Numbered from the stretch's first letter, positions 26,599-35,771 are shown. The stretch is 64,000 nt of DNA from Bdellovibrionaceae bacterium UBA1609 (GCA_002321895.1 DCMZ01000017.1:248001-312000), one strand, 5' to 3'. The notes: generated from the sequence alone by a model not told the origin. Made by a program: numbers and translations.

Positions 26599-27237
26599 CT
26601 ACACCAACTGCTCAAGACTCAAATCGAGTCCCTTTATTTTACATACAGCATTTTCCAAACTGCCTTCAGACGAGTTCACCTGAATATGACAAATTTTTGC
26701 ATTTCTAAGCTCTATGCACGGAAAATGTTTAACCTCTATTCCCATAAGCTTATGAATAATTGCTGACATACAACCGTGATGCCCCACAATTAGAACTCTG
26801 CTGTTATTCATAAAATGCTTTTGTAAAGACTCTTCAATAAATTTCTCTGCTCGCTCAAATAAATCCAGCAATGACTCACCTCCAGGATATCGAAAATCTG
26901 GAAACAAGTTATGAGTTTCAGCTCGGCTATCAATATCCCGGACGAAATCCTTTTTCAAACTACTGCTGTAAGTTCCCGTGTCCAGTTCCATCAGCAGTTC
27001 TGAACTATGAATAGAATCAGCCAACTGGAAAACCGGCTCCGCCGTCAACTTAGCTCTCTTCAGTGGACTATGAATGAGTTGATCAAAAATCTTTACCCTA
27101 TTGTGCGAAGCAGCACTCTTGCTCAAGCTTTTAAGTTGATCCTTCCCTACCCGAGAAGGCTCAGCATCCATTTGACCACATAAAATTCCAGAAACATTTG
27201 CCTCAGATTCTACGTGCCTAAGTAGATATAAATCCAT
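26599..27237 (-). CDS. Histidine phosphatase superfamily protein
   Basis: A 212-residue phosphoglycerate-mutase-like phosphatase. It starts MDLYLLRHVESEAN, the RHG-type motif with the phospho-accepting His (RHV here), and later shows LIHSPLKRAKLTAEP and VLIVGHHGCM with the second catalytic His. In CobC/GpmB-like relatives it removes a phosphate from small metabolites. I chose ATG 27237 (GAGG 5 nt upstream) over the GTG at 27243. It is the first gene of the 12-gene minus-strand operon and gives that block a second phosphatase besides the IMPase-like one. Confidence 0.92.
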   Translation of the reverse strand: MDLYLLRHVESEANVSGILCGQMDAEPSRVGKDQLKSLSKSAASHNRVKIFDQLIHSPLKRAKLTAEPVFQLADSIHSSELLMELDTGTYSSSLKKDFVRDIDSRAETHNLFPDFRYPGGESLLDLFERAEKFIEESLQKHFMNNSRVLIVGHHGCMSAIIHKLMGIEVKHFPCIELRNAKICHIQVNSSEGSLENAVCKIKGLDLSLEQLV

Positions 27238-27297
27238 AATCACCTCAAACTTGCCAATTTTTTAGCATTTTATAAGACTTCAGACAAAGATATTCGA

Positions 27298-27326
27298 TTG
27301 CCCGCTTTACCAAAGTGCCATATGTT
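27298..27326 (+). promoter_or_regulatory. Possible promoter for the SDR-PRTase fusion gene
   Basis: TTGCCC at 27298-27303 and TATGTT at 27321-27326 are 17 nt apart. Transcription would start near 27333, leaving a short leader with AGGAG at 27339-27343 before the TTG start at 27350. Confidence 0.35.
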
Positions 27327-27349
27327 TTCCCTAAGTATAGGAGATAAAT

Positions 27350-28840
27350 TTGAAGACCATAATAATTGGTAGTTCTAGCACAGTGGGTGGAAAGCTTATG
27401 GAAAAGTTTTCCCCAAAATACAAAACCATGGGAACATTTTTTATGAATGATCGAGGCACTCGACCATTGAAAAATGCAATCCACCTTGACGTTACAAAGA
27501 GCGAACTTACGGAAAAATTGATTCTTGATTTTAAACCAACTTGTGTGATTTATGCTGCCAATTACAATGTAAAAAAATCGTTGGAATCTCCTTTAGATAG
27601 CCAGAAAGTTAACCTAAACAGCGTCAAAGCTGTAGCCACTTTATGCTCTTCTTTAGGCATTAAGTTTATCTATCTATCTACTGATCGCGTATTTGAAGGG
27701 TCAGGAGATGGCTCCTATTCTGAGACTACAAAAATGTCCCCGCTCTCTAATTTTTCAGAAAATAAAGTTGAGGCAGAAAATTTCATTAGAGAAACAGTAA
27801 AAGACTACATCATTTTAAGAACTTCAATGCCTTATGGTTATTCGCAACAGTCTGAATTCAGAGGTCATTTGAAAGGTATAATTACAAATTTAAGCCAGGG
27901 AATCGCTTGTGATCTAGACAACTCCACTAGGAGATATCCTACGTTATCAGATGAAATAGTTGAATATATCGAGTCACTGATACTTAATGGGGAAGCAGGA
28001 ACTTATCACATTTCCGGTCCCGAGGGACTTACCCATTTTGAGATTGGCAAAGCGGTTGCCAAGGCTTATGGCTTTGATACAAATCTTATCAAAGAAAAAA
28101 CATCTAAAAGTCACATTCCAAGCATTGAATTGAAATCTGATGATAGTCGATTTCTTCCCAGAGACATATCAAACTTTCAACAAGGACTTAGCGTAATTCG
28201 CAAGCAAGCCGGCTGCGCGTTTAAAATGATCTATAGCTTACGACCAGATATGTTAATTGCAGATCAAAACGCAAATGATTTTAGAATCAAAGCTGGTCAC
28301 AAGATTTCTGAAGAGTCCCCAGTGCCGGAAGATATAGATTTTGTAGTTCCGATTCCTGAATCTGGAATTTACAGTGCGACAGGTGTTGCTGCAGGCAGCG
28401 GAAAACCCATATATTTCGGCATCATTCGTGACTATTTTACTGAAAAAACCCTTTACAGCGCAACTCTTCAAAACAGATACGAGAACTTAAAACGGAAATT
28501 AATTCCTGTAAGAGAAATTTTGGAGGGTAAGAAAATTGTCCTCGTCGATGAAGCTGTACTCTCCGGGTCCACACTAAAAGTTGTAGTATCCATGCTAAAG
28601 GATGTTGGCGTGAGGGAAATACATATTCGCATCCCCTCACCACCTATGGTAAATGAATGTTCTGCAAAGGTATTACCAAACCTCAAATTGGCCGGAAAAA
28701 ATATGACAAATCAGAAAGCTCTTGAGGACCAGCTCCAATCTGATTTCAACGTAGATTCGTTCGCATTCCTTTCAACAAAAGCCTTCATCAGCATAGCTTC
28801 TTCAAAAGAAAAAATGTGCTTTGATTGCTTCCTGAAGTAA
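27350..28840 (+). CDS. RmlD-like SDR domain fused to PurF-like phosphoribosyltransferase domain
   Basis: A 496-residue fusion. Residues 1-280 are an RmlD-like extended SDR: IIIGSSSTVGGKLM, CVIYAANYNVKKS, IYLSTDRVFEG. The expected catalytic YxxxK reads FSENK (F135-K139), so the tyrosine is replaced. From residue 289 the protein matches the phosphoribosyltransferase half of amidophosphoribosyltransferase PurF: CAFKMIYSLRPD, FVVPIPESGIYSATG, KRKLIPVREIL, the PRPP loop VLVDEAVLSGST at 397-408 (PurF has VLVDDSIVRGTT) and HIRIPSPP. The glutaminase half of PurF is absent. The start is TTG with AGGAG six nt upstream. It is divergent from the 12-gene sugar operon. PRPP binding is plausible; the acceptor is unknown. 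Confidence 0.85.
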   Translation: MKTIIIGSSSTVGGKLMEKFSPKYKTMGTFFMNDRGTRPLKNAIHLDVTKSELTEKLILDFKPTCVIYAANYNVKKSLESPLDSQKVNLNSVKAVATLCSSLGIKFIYLSTDRVFEGSGDGSYSETTKMSPLSNFSENKVEAENFIRETVKDYIILRTSMPYGYSQQSEFRGHLKGIITNLSQGIACDLDNSTRRYPTLSDEIVEYIESLILNGEAGTYHISGPEGLTHFEIGKAVAKAYGFDTNLIKEKTSKSHIPSIELKSDDSRFLPRDISNFQQGLSVIRKQAGCAFKMIYSLRPDMLIADQNANDFRIKAGHKISEESPVPEDIDFVVPIPESGIYSATGVAAGSGKPIYFGIIRDYFTEKTLYSATLQNRYENLKRKLIPVREILEGKKIVLVDEAVLSGSTLKVVVSMLKDVGVREIHIRIPSPPMVNECSAKVLPNLKLAGKNMTNQKALEDQLQSDFNVDSFAFLSTKAFISIASSKEKMCFDCFLK

Positions 28841-28850
28841 GAAAGCAAAT

Positions 28851-28887
28851 ATCCATTCTATTATAGAAAAAATTATGGATTTTTTTG
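28851..28887 (+). terminator. Possible intrinsic terminator after the fusion gene
   Basis: ATCCAT (28851-28856) pairs with ATGGAT (28875-28880), enclosing a smaller TTCTA/TAGAA hairpin, and is followed by seven T. It is AT-rich and therefore weak, but well placed between convergent genes. Confidence 0.4.
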
Positions 28888-28947
28888 AGTGCCATGCCCT
28901 GATACCCACAGACGACCTCTATGGATACCTAAGATTACCTTAAAAGC

Positions 28948-30219
28948 CTAGAGCGAATGAATATTCCATTGCAGCCCTAAATCTCCGGTACCGCGCTCAT
29001 AAAATTTCATTTCAAAACATTCATGTGCTTCGGTGACACCTTCAATAAATTCAATTATTTCAGCGCTCAAAAAGCCTCCCAAATTGAATATCAAACTTTT
29101 CCCCATCGATTTTGCATAGTCCTCGCTAAAAGACGCAATTGCGGATAAATACAATTTAACTAAGTCTTGAGCTCTCCTAATATCCTCTTTTTCTGAATTG
29201 ACGCTTTTCAAATACGAATTCATAAACATTCTGCAGTTGACCAGTAAACTCAAATTCACCTTCGATAGATCGCATAGAACATGAATCAATAGTCCGTGCA
29301 TTGACATTGGCAGTTGCCTACTAAGCTCATGCATTGCCAAATAGATTTCCTCACTACTCTCTTTGCTGTTTAAGTAGTCACTTACCAATTTAACAACAGA
29401 TTCAGAACTAAAATCACCCTTAAGCTCCTCAAACATTCCTGGCTTAGGTGTTTCCAAAAATTCCGTTTGAAAATGTAATATTCCCCTCTCATGAATCATA
29501 AATCCAGTCCAACAAACATCTTTAGCCATATCATGGATAGGACGAGCTGGAACTTCGGCAATATTTGGTGCGTATCTAACACGATTAACAACGCCAACTC
29601 CATAACTCTTTAGAAGTCTTACCATAGAGTCTTCTGTCATTATAAAAGAAGGGTATCTTTCCCCTCCATTTTGATAACTACACCGCTCACGTCGCTCAAT
29701 ATCATCTGACTCTGATTCTAGAGTATGCTCAAAATAATCATAACCCTCTACTATAATCCCATTAAGAATACTGTATTTCCTATTCAATAGAGACTTCTCG
29801 CTGGCATAAAGGGTATCAATTATACAAGACTTACCACTTAACGATAGTGCTTGCTTAATGAGCTCACTCTGATCATCAGGACTCAAATGATAAAATATCC
29901 CCGCCATCAAAGTGATATCGATTGTATTATTGAAGACTACATTCTTTAGATTAGACAAATTATCATGTTTGACCTCAACCCTATCGGAATAAAGAGACAA
30001 TTGGTCCGTTAAAAGCTTGCAGCTTTGCTCCCTCACTTCAATGGCAGAATAATTTATTCCTTTTTTAACTAGCTCCAACAGCATACAGGAGCTCCCTGGG
30101 GCAACGTCTAATACACTTAAATTCTCTATATCCGGCTCATAGCCTTTGATGATCTGAATTACATTTTTAGCTCTTTGACTCGCCTCAAACTTACCATTCG
30201 AATAAAATTCAATTTCCAT
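28948..30219 (-). CDS. Class I SAM-dependent methyltransferase with extra C-terminal helical domain
   Basis: A 423-residue protein. Residues 1-230 form a class I methyltransferase: LSVLDVAPGSSCMLLELVKK (motif I), INYSAIEVREQS (acidic end of strand 2), ITLMAGIFYHLSPDDQ (motif IV region). Residues 250-423 are mostly helical, with no family I recognise. It probably methylates a glycan or lipid-linked intermediate. It is separated from the acyltransferase pair upstream by 249 bp, so it may have its own promoter, and it converges on the SDR-PRTase fusion gene. Confidence 0.82.
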   Translation of the reverse strand: MEIEFYSNGKFEASQRAKNVIQIIKGYEPDIENLSVLDVAPGSSCMLLELVKKGINYSAIEVREQSCKLLTDQLSLYSDRVEVKHDNLSNLKNVVFNNTIDITLMAGIFYHLSPDDQSELIKQALSLSGKSCIIDTLYASEKSLLNRKYSILNGIIVEGYDYFEHTLESESDDIERRERCSYQNGGERYPSFIMTEDSMVRLLKSYGVGVVNRVRYAPNIAEVPARPIHDMAKDVCWTGFMIHERGILHFQTEFLETPKPGMFEELKGDFSSESVVKLVSDYLNSKESSEEIYLAMHELSRQLPMSMHGLLIHVLCDLSKVNLSLLVNCRMFMNSYLKSVNSEKEDIRRAQDLVKLYLSAIASFSEDYAKSMGKSLIFNLGGFLSAEIIEFIEGVTEAHECFEMKFYERGTGDLGLQWNIHSL

Positions 30220-30468
30220 ATTCTCTCCAAAGACTCAAAGTATATAAAATATTTATTGCTCAAAAAAAAGATTTATTATTTCATTTTGAGCGATACTAAA
30301 CAAATTAAATCAAAGCTATATATAATCTGCTCAGACAAATACAGATCACTTCTAAATCAATTAATGCTCCGCATATTTCCTGATGATCAGTGGTGGTTTC
30401 CTAGGGCTGTTCACTACATTACTCACCAAACTTTAAAACAAATATATTTTGGCATAAATACACTGAAT
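30220..30468. other. AT-rich intergenic gap
   Basis: A 249-bp AT-rich gap between the methyltransferase start and the SGNH gene stop. The one visible structure is an inverted repeat GCTCAAAA (30258-30265) with TTTTGAGC (30284-30291), which could form a weak hairpin. I see no gene in it. Confidence 0.5.
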
Positions 30469-31638
30469 CTAAATAGAGCCTAGTCTCAAAAAGCCACCAT
30501 CGTGATAGAGAAACAGTACCGAAGTAGGATGGGTCAAGTTAATCACACCCTTTAAAAACTTCCCCTTCTCATCTTCTTTTAAGTGATTTGTACTTACATG
30601 AAAAACTTGACTAAATCCTAATGAGAAATACTCAGCGATATTTTTACCAAAAGAATCGGATATTAAAAGTAAACTTTTACCAGACTTTATATTTAGATTC
30701 TTCACACTAGTTACATCTCCAGCGCGCTCATAGATTTGATCAAGCCCGTCAATACACTCACCCCCCCTACAGATTGAAGAATACACCTCATCTATTTGGG
30801 GAACATCAATTGGCTGTGATATCCTTACTCCTGGAAAAAAATGTCCTAAATCTGAATCTTTGAGCTCCAAGGCAGAACCCGGAGGGGTAAAATTTTGTAT
30901 TGAAAACCTGGTCTTCATAATTTCCATGGCCATTTTCATCGGAGAAATCCCATACCAGTGAAACATATGTCCATGAAATACTTTTAATTCCTTTTTTAAA
31001 CCCAACATATCATCCAACAGATACATATATTTCGACGAAAGCTCAGGGCTCTTGTCTTTCAACAAATCAGCTAAATATCTTGGCGCGCTAAAAGAGCCCG
31101 ACCGACACTTGGAAGCCAACAAGCCAGGAACGTAATCAGGCAATAACTCCGGATAAACAACTGATTTTGACGGTACTATTACAAACCCAACATCAGCCCC
31201 GTAGCGGCTCAACTCTTCTACCTTACTCCTCATCTCATTTTGAATGGTATCAAAAGCCTCTTTTCTTGTATTCTCACGCGTACAAGCTCTTTTAAATAAG
31301 GAATACTTTCTCCCTTTATGATGAGAGCTAAGAAATACACTACCGTCTTTTCCCGCCAAAACCTGATCTGAGGTGAATTCACCAAACAATTTGTAATAAA
31401 CCCTATTTTTAGCAACTATTAAAATCGACCTAAGGGGAAAGTGATCATTAATGTAATTATCTATCTTGCCAGAATACGCAGAAAGCTCCCCAAACTTACG
31501 GGGAATGCTAGGGAAAACTACTAACCTTCTATTCTCATTTATTTTAATGGACTCATCTAATCCAAATCCTTGCCCTAAATGTGGAAGCAAAAGATAAAGA
31601 ACAAATAAAAGGATTATAACTCTTTCGTGAGATCTCAT
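30469..31638 (-). CDS. AlgJ/AlgX-like SGNH O-acyltransferase partner
   Basis: A 389-residue protein with an N-terminal membrane anchor (about 5-22) and a periplasmic SGNH-hydrolase-like domain of the AlgJ/AlgX/DHHW type. Family signs are DNYINDHFPLRSIL near 60-73, LAGKDGSVFL, GADVGFVIVPSKSVVYPELL and LLLISDSFGKNIAEYF with the candidate nucleophile S329. In AlgJ-like proteins the catalytic Asp-His lies in a DxHW motif; here it reads MFHW (225-228), so the Asp is not in its usual place. With the adjacent MBOAT protein (2 bp apart) it should transfer acetyl groups to an exported glycan. Confidence 0.85.
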   Translation of the reverse strand: MRSHERVIILLFVLYLLLPHLGQGFGLDESIKINENRRLVVFPSIPRKFGELSAYSGKIDNYINDHFPLRSILIVAKNRVYYKLFGEFTSDQVLAGKDGSVFLSSHHKGRKYSLFKRACTRENTRKEAFDTIQNEMRSKVEELSRYGADVGFVIVPSKSVVYPELLPDYVPGLLASKCRSGSFSAPRYLADLLKDKSPELSSKYMYLLDDMLGLKKELKVFHGHMFHWYGISPMKMAMEIMKTRFSIQNFTPPGSALELKDSDLGHFFPGVRISQPIDVPQIDEVYSSICRGGECIDGLDQIYERAGDVTSVKNLNIKSGKSLLLISDSFGKNIAEYFSLGFSQVFHVSTNHLKEDEKGKFLKGVINLTHPTSVLFLYHDGGFLRLGSI

Positions 31639-31640
31639 AT

Positions 31641-33065
31641 TTAAAACCTAAAATAGATAAATGGGTTATAAGTATTACCTGACAACATCAGCAAAATGAT
31701 CAAGGAACAAACAACATAGACACTCATATAAACCCATGTGGCCGATCTCCTAAACCATCCTTCCTTTTGCTTCTCAAAATATCGTTCTAAAAAAGGAACT
31801 ATTGGGATTGAAAAAATTAAGCCCAAAATAAAAAATACTAAAACTTGAGGCCTTGCAAACTGTAAAACACTTAAATCAGCACTAGAAATCTGAAGTCCAA
31901 ACATTGCTTTAATAAATCCAAAAGCATGCCCTAAGCTCTCAGCTCTAAACAAACACCAACCGATTGCAGTAAAAAACAATGCGTATGTATACTGAGCCAA
32001 AACTGGAATCTTTGTTAGTAGCTTTGAAACACCTAATCTTTCAATGACTAATATACAACCATGAAATAGCCCCCAAACGACAAACGTAAAACTTGCTCCA
32101 TGCCATAATCCACAAAGAAAAAATACGATAAAAAGGTTGAAGTAAGTTCTAATTGGCCCTTTCCGATTCCCGCCCAGGGATATATACAGGTAGTCCCTGA
32201 ACCAACTGGAAAGACTTATATGCCATCGCCTCCAAAACTCTGTTATCGATTTAGAAATATAAGGATAGTTGAAATTTTGAGGATATGTAAATCCCATCAT
32301 TCTCCCAAGTCCAATTGCCATATTTGAATAACCCGAAAAATCAAAATAAATTTGAAGCGAATAACAAATAACTCCGAACCAAGATATCAAAATATTAAGA
32401 TCTGCCACCCTCAACGAGAAAATTTCATCTGCAGCGATAGCTACATTATTAGCAATTAATACCTTTTGCCCCATTCCCACCAAAAAAATTCGAATTCCGA
32501 CGGAAACATCTTCGAAACTAATATATCTCTTCTGTATTTCTGAAGAAATAGTCTTATATCTAACTATAGGCCCAGCGATAAGCTGTGGAAACATCGAAAT
32601 ATAAAGAGCAACGTCTGAAAATCTTTTTGCTGGCTTTACATCTCCCCTATAGACATCCACTAAATATGAAATTGCTTGAAATGTAAAAAAAGATATACCT
32701 AAAGGAAGAGAAATATCGGGTAACTTAACATTAAAGTTAAAACCAAATTTGTGAAAAGCTAAAAACAAACTATTCACAAAAAATATTGCATACTTATAGT
32801 AAGCTATTAGAAGCAAATTTAATGAGACTCCGATAATTAAATAGAGTTTTCTCAACCTAACTGATGAAAATCCTATCTTTAACCCTAATATGTGATTTCC
32901 AACTATCGAGCCCAATAAAAGGAATACAAATGAAGGTTCTCCCCAGGCGTAGAAGAGAATACTAAACACCAATAAAATCAAATTTCTATAGTTCGAAAAT
33001 GTAAAATACAGAAAAAGAAATATTGGCAGAAAGTAAAACAAAAAAAGCAACGAACTAAAAACCAT
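31641..33065 (-). CDS. MBOAT family membrane O-acyltransferase (AlgI-like)
   Basis: A 474-residue membrane-bound O-acyltransferase with about 11-12 helices. It matches AlgI/PatA-type proteins: SILFYAWGEPSFVFLLLGS, SFFTFQAISYLVDVYRG, QLIAGPIVRY, IYFDFSGYSNMAIGLGRMMG, FWRRWHISLSSWFRDYLYI and the catalytic histidine H322 in GLWHGASFTF. It moves acyl groups across the inner membrane for the SGNH partner encoded just downstream. The gene is AT-rich. It is 34 bp from the WecB gene. Confidence 0.95.
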   Translation of the reverse strand: MVFSSLLFLFYFLPIFLFLYFTFSNYRNLILLVFSILFYAWGEPSFVFLLLGSIVGNHILGLKIGFSSVRLRKLYLIIGVSLNLLLIAYYKYAIFFVNSLFLAFHKFGFNFNVKLPDISLPLGISFFTFQAISYLVDVYRGDVKPAKRFSDVALYISMFPQLIAGPIVRYKTISSEIQKRYISFEDVSVGIRIFLVGMGQKVLIANNVAIAADEIFSLRVADLNILISWFGVICYSLQIYFDFSGYSNMAIGLGRMMGFTYPQNFNYPYISKSITEFWRRWHISLSSWFRDYLYISLGGNRKGPIRTYFNLFIVFFLCGLWHGASFTFVVWGLFHGCILVIERLGVSKLLTKIPVLAQYTYALFFTAIGWCLFRAESLGHAFGFIKAMFGLQISSADLSVLQFARPQVLVFFILGLIFSIPIVPFLERYFEKQKEGWFRRSATWVYMSVYVVCSLIILLMLSGNTYNPFIYFRF

Positions 33066-33099
33066 TTTTATATTTAACCTCTAATAAGATATTCATAGC

Positions 33100-34215
33100 T
33101 TATGTCTCAAATAAATTAACTATTAGACGAGCACTTCTCCCCTCTCCATAGGGATTTTTACTACTAGTTGAGATTTGAGTGCGTTGAGCGACACGAATAC
33201 AAGCCTCGTACACAAGTTCTTTACTTGCCGAGACCAATTGCCCTAACCCACTCTCAATGACCTCAGGTCTCTCCGTCTCATCCCTTAGAACCACCACCGG
33301 CTTACTCAAAGCGATAACTTCTTCTTGGATCCCTCCGGAATCGGTCAACACAAAATCGGCACTTTTTAACAAATGTAATGTTGAAAAATAGGATTGAGAA
33401 TCTAAAAGGACGACATTTCCCAGACCAGACAATACTTCTGCAACAGGTTTATGTACTTTAGGGTTAGGGTGTACAGCATATATAAGAGTGTAATTAGTTA
33501 ACTTTTCCATAGCGAGCTTAACACCTTGAAGTATCTGATAAATGGGTTGCCCAAGGTTTTCTCGGCGATGACAGGTCATAAATATGATTTTTTTATTCTC
33601 TTTTTTGATGCTCTCAACTAACTGAAAAACTCTGTCAGATATTAAGTTTGAATTTTTCAGTAGCTTTTCGAGCACAATCTTTTGAGCATCAACAACAGTA
33701 TTCCCAACCACATAGATAGACTCTTCACGTACACCCTCATTAAGAAGATTAAGCTTTGCACCTTCAGTTGGGGCAAAGTTGTAAGTTGCAAATGTTGATA
33801 TTAATTTTCTATTCATTTCTTCTGGAAATGGTCTATTGATATTATTGCTACGCAATCCCGCTTCAACATGGGCAACCTTCACCCCATTATAGAATGCCGC
33901 CATCCCAATCATCGCAGCTGTAGTCGTATCCCCTTGGACAATTGCAATATCACATTCGTGGTTCTCAAAATACTGAGTGGCCTTTTCTAAAATTTTCGCA
34001 GACATTGTGGAAAGTGACTGACTCTCCCTCATAATTTCAAAATTGTGATCAAACTCCAACTCAAAATCTGCAGCCATCTGCTTTAGTAGGTCTTTATGCT
34101 GCCCGGAAGAAATCACTTCAAGTTTGATATTTTCACTCTTACGCAATTCCCAAACCACAGGCGCTAATTTAATACATTCCGGTCTCGTGCCAATAAATAC
34201 TGAAATTCTTTTCAT
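33100..34215 (-). CDS. wecB: UDP-N-acetylglucosamine 2-epimerase (non-hydrolysing)
   Basis: A 371-residue GT-B fold epimerase converting UDP-GlcNAc to UDP-ManNAc. It shows IGTRPECIKLAPVVWEL, VQGDTTTAAMIGMAAF, VAHVEAGLRSNN, RPFPEEMNRKL, MTCHRRENLG and DSGGIQEE. GTRPEC replaces the more usual GTRPEA, a minor difference. There is no hydrolysing-type or kinase domain. Its start overlaps the deacetylase-like gene by 4 bp. No WecC dehydrogenase is in the window, so UDP-ManNAc may be used directly or oxidised elsewhere. Confidence 0.95.
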   Translation of the reverse strand: MKRISVFIGTRPECIKLAPVVWELRKSENIKLEVISSGQHKDLLKQMAADFELEFDHNFEIMRESQSLSTMSAKILEKATQYFENHECDIAIVQGDTTTAAMIGMAAFYNGVKVAHVEAGLRSNNINRPFPEEMNRKLISTFATYNFAPTEGAKLNLLNEGVREESIYVVGNTVVDAQKIVLEKLLKNSNLISDRVFQLVESIKKENKKIIFMTCHRRENLGQPIYQILQGVKLAMEKLTNYTLIYAVHPNPKVHKPVAEVLSGLGNVVLLDSQSYFSTLHLLKSADFVLTDSGGIQEEVIALSKPVVVLRDETERPEVIESGLGQLVSASKELVYEACIRVAQRTQISTSSKNPYGEGRSARLIVNLFET

Positions 34216-35771
34216 AACAAATCTCGCAAACCTACTGTTTTCCCCCTGAACCGTACCCCGTGATTAAATGAAGTCCCAGAGCTACTAACAACCAGATCCT
34301 TTCCACTCTCGATCTGAATGCTATCCTTTTTCTCAAAAATATCTAAAACCTCATCTTCACTCAAATAGTTCACTTTATACCTACGTTCAAGAGTATCTAA
34401 TAGTTTTTTGTGAACTTCCTGTCTCGCATTTTCAGATTCCCAACCATATTGGTATCTGTCGGAGAAGGGATGATCTAAGTATCCGAAAATTGCACCACAA
34501 CGATTATGGATCTCGGCGGAAAGGAGGGGTATTTTAAGAGGATCACTTCCCTCTAGCAGACAATCCCCGTGCAGCATACACTGCTGAGAATGAGTGACAA
34601 TGGCTCCTCTATCAGAGGGTACCTTACCTCCTCTGAAAACAGAATACTCTGGAGCGCTACTGACCGAACCAGCAATAAATCCTCGATAACCCACTTCTTC
34701 TAATGCATTCACAGAATATCTTTCATTGGAATGAAATGGTGACACGGCCCTTCTAATTTTCTTGCTTGGCAGAAACCTCTCAAAGGCTTTAATAGATCTA
34801 ACCGCATCAAGTGTAGCCTCTTTTTTATCGCTACCCCAGTTTCTCAAATGAGCATACGAGTGAGATAAAAGTGAGCCTCCCGCACCCTCTATCTCTTTAA
34901 AAAAATATGACGACTCATAGGCCTCTTCTAAATTTGACTTGATCGCTAGTGAAAAGGGAATATCTCGCTCTCTGTAAAAAGAAAAAAGTGCCTGAGATGA
35001 CAATATAGATTCATCACAATCTAATCGCATCGTAACGGATAAATCGTAATCGAAGGAGGCATCAGTTATTGATGCCACACAAGGAAAATCCATAGAATGA
35101 CTAAAACTAGAAATGAATTCCTCAAATGCAGCCACCTCGTAGCTATCAAATGTTAAAGCCGGCCGGGAACAAACATAGACATATGCATTGCCAAAACTCT
35201 GAACCCACTGAAAGGATCCAAAGCTTTCACCTTCATTGAATACACCCGAAACCTCATCCATTAAATTGCTAAGCTTGTATACTGTAGAGACATCAAATGG
35301 TCCTTTGCCCACTTTAACGGACCCAAACCCCAAGTTATTCCACTCATCCTGAAAATCATAACGAACCAAGGGTCTCACGTACCTGCTTAATAACGATCCA
35401 ATAGAGTTGTTGTTACTGTAAACTATTTTGCCAGAAGACTCCGAAATCTGATTCACATTTGCCGGAGAGCACTCGCTAAGTGATTTTGGCAAACTTACAG
35501 ACTGCACACCGAGCAGCTCACATTGCTCAACAGTTAAAACCCCATGTAGAATTATTTTACTATGAGTTTTACTTAAGCTTTGCAGATCACCCGTTGATAT
35601 TGTGTCCGTTCTGGATACAAGAATCTGAGGCGATGAAAAATCTAAAGAATCTACCAATTCAACTTGATAGGACCCAAAACTTCGCACCAATCCAAAATAA
35701 ATAATCTCATCAAGATAATCTAGATTTTGTTTGTCTCTGCAATATAGGTTAACTTTTTGTCTAAATGACAT
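34212..35771 (-). CDS. Polysaccharide deacetylase-like (CE4/NodB-type) protein with long N-terminal region
   Basis: A roughly 519-residue protein. From about residue 245 it resembles a CE4 polysaccharide deacetylase: RLDCDES supplies the Asp pair (D251, D253), LLSHSYAHLRNWG the zinc-binding HSxxH (H304, H308), and RAVSPFHSNERY the RxPY-like motif. Residues 1-240 are an unassigned alpha/beta region. No signal peptide is evident, so cytoplasmic action on a nucleotide- or lipid-linked sugar is possible. The frame is open to ATG 35810; I prefer ATG 35771, which overlaps the upstream stop by 11 bp, although neither has a good ribosome-binding site. Confidence 0.78.
   Translation of the reverse strand: MSFRQKVNLYCRDKQNLDYLDEIIYFGLVRSFGSYQVELVDSLDFSSPQILVSRTDTISTGDLQSLSKTHSKIILHGVLTVEQCELLGVQSVSLPKSLSECSPANVNQISESSGKIVYSNNNSIGSLLSRYVRPLVRYDFQDEWNNLGFGSVKVGKGPFDVSTVYKLSNLMDEVSGVFNEGESFGSFQWVQSFGNAYVYVCSRPALTFDSYEVAAFEEFISSFSHSMDFPCVASITDASFDYDLSVTMRLDCDESILSSQALFSFYRERDIPFSLAIKSNLEEAYESSYFFKEIEGAGGSLLSHSYAHLRNWGSDKKEATLDAVRSIKAFERFLPSKKIRRAVSPFHSNERYSVNALEEVGYRGFIAGSVSSAPEYSVFRGGKVPSDRGAIVTHSQQCMLHGDCLLEGSDPLKIPLLSAEIHNRCGAIFGYLDHPFSDRYQYGWESENARQEVHKKLLDTLERRYKVNYLSEDEVLDIFEKKDSIQIESGKDLVVSSSGTSFNHGVRFRGKTVGLRDLL

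Noticed and set aside
30258..30291. Terminator reading of the GCTCAAAA/TTTTGAGC hairpin
   Set aside because: The stem is AT-rich, the loop is 18 bases and no clean T-run follows.
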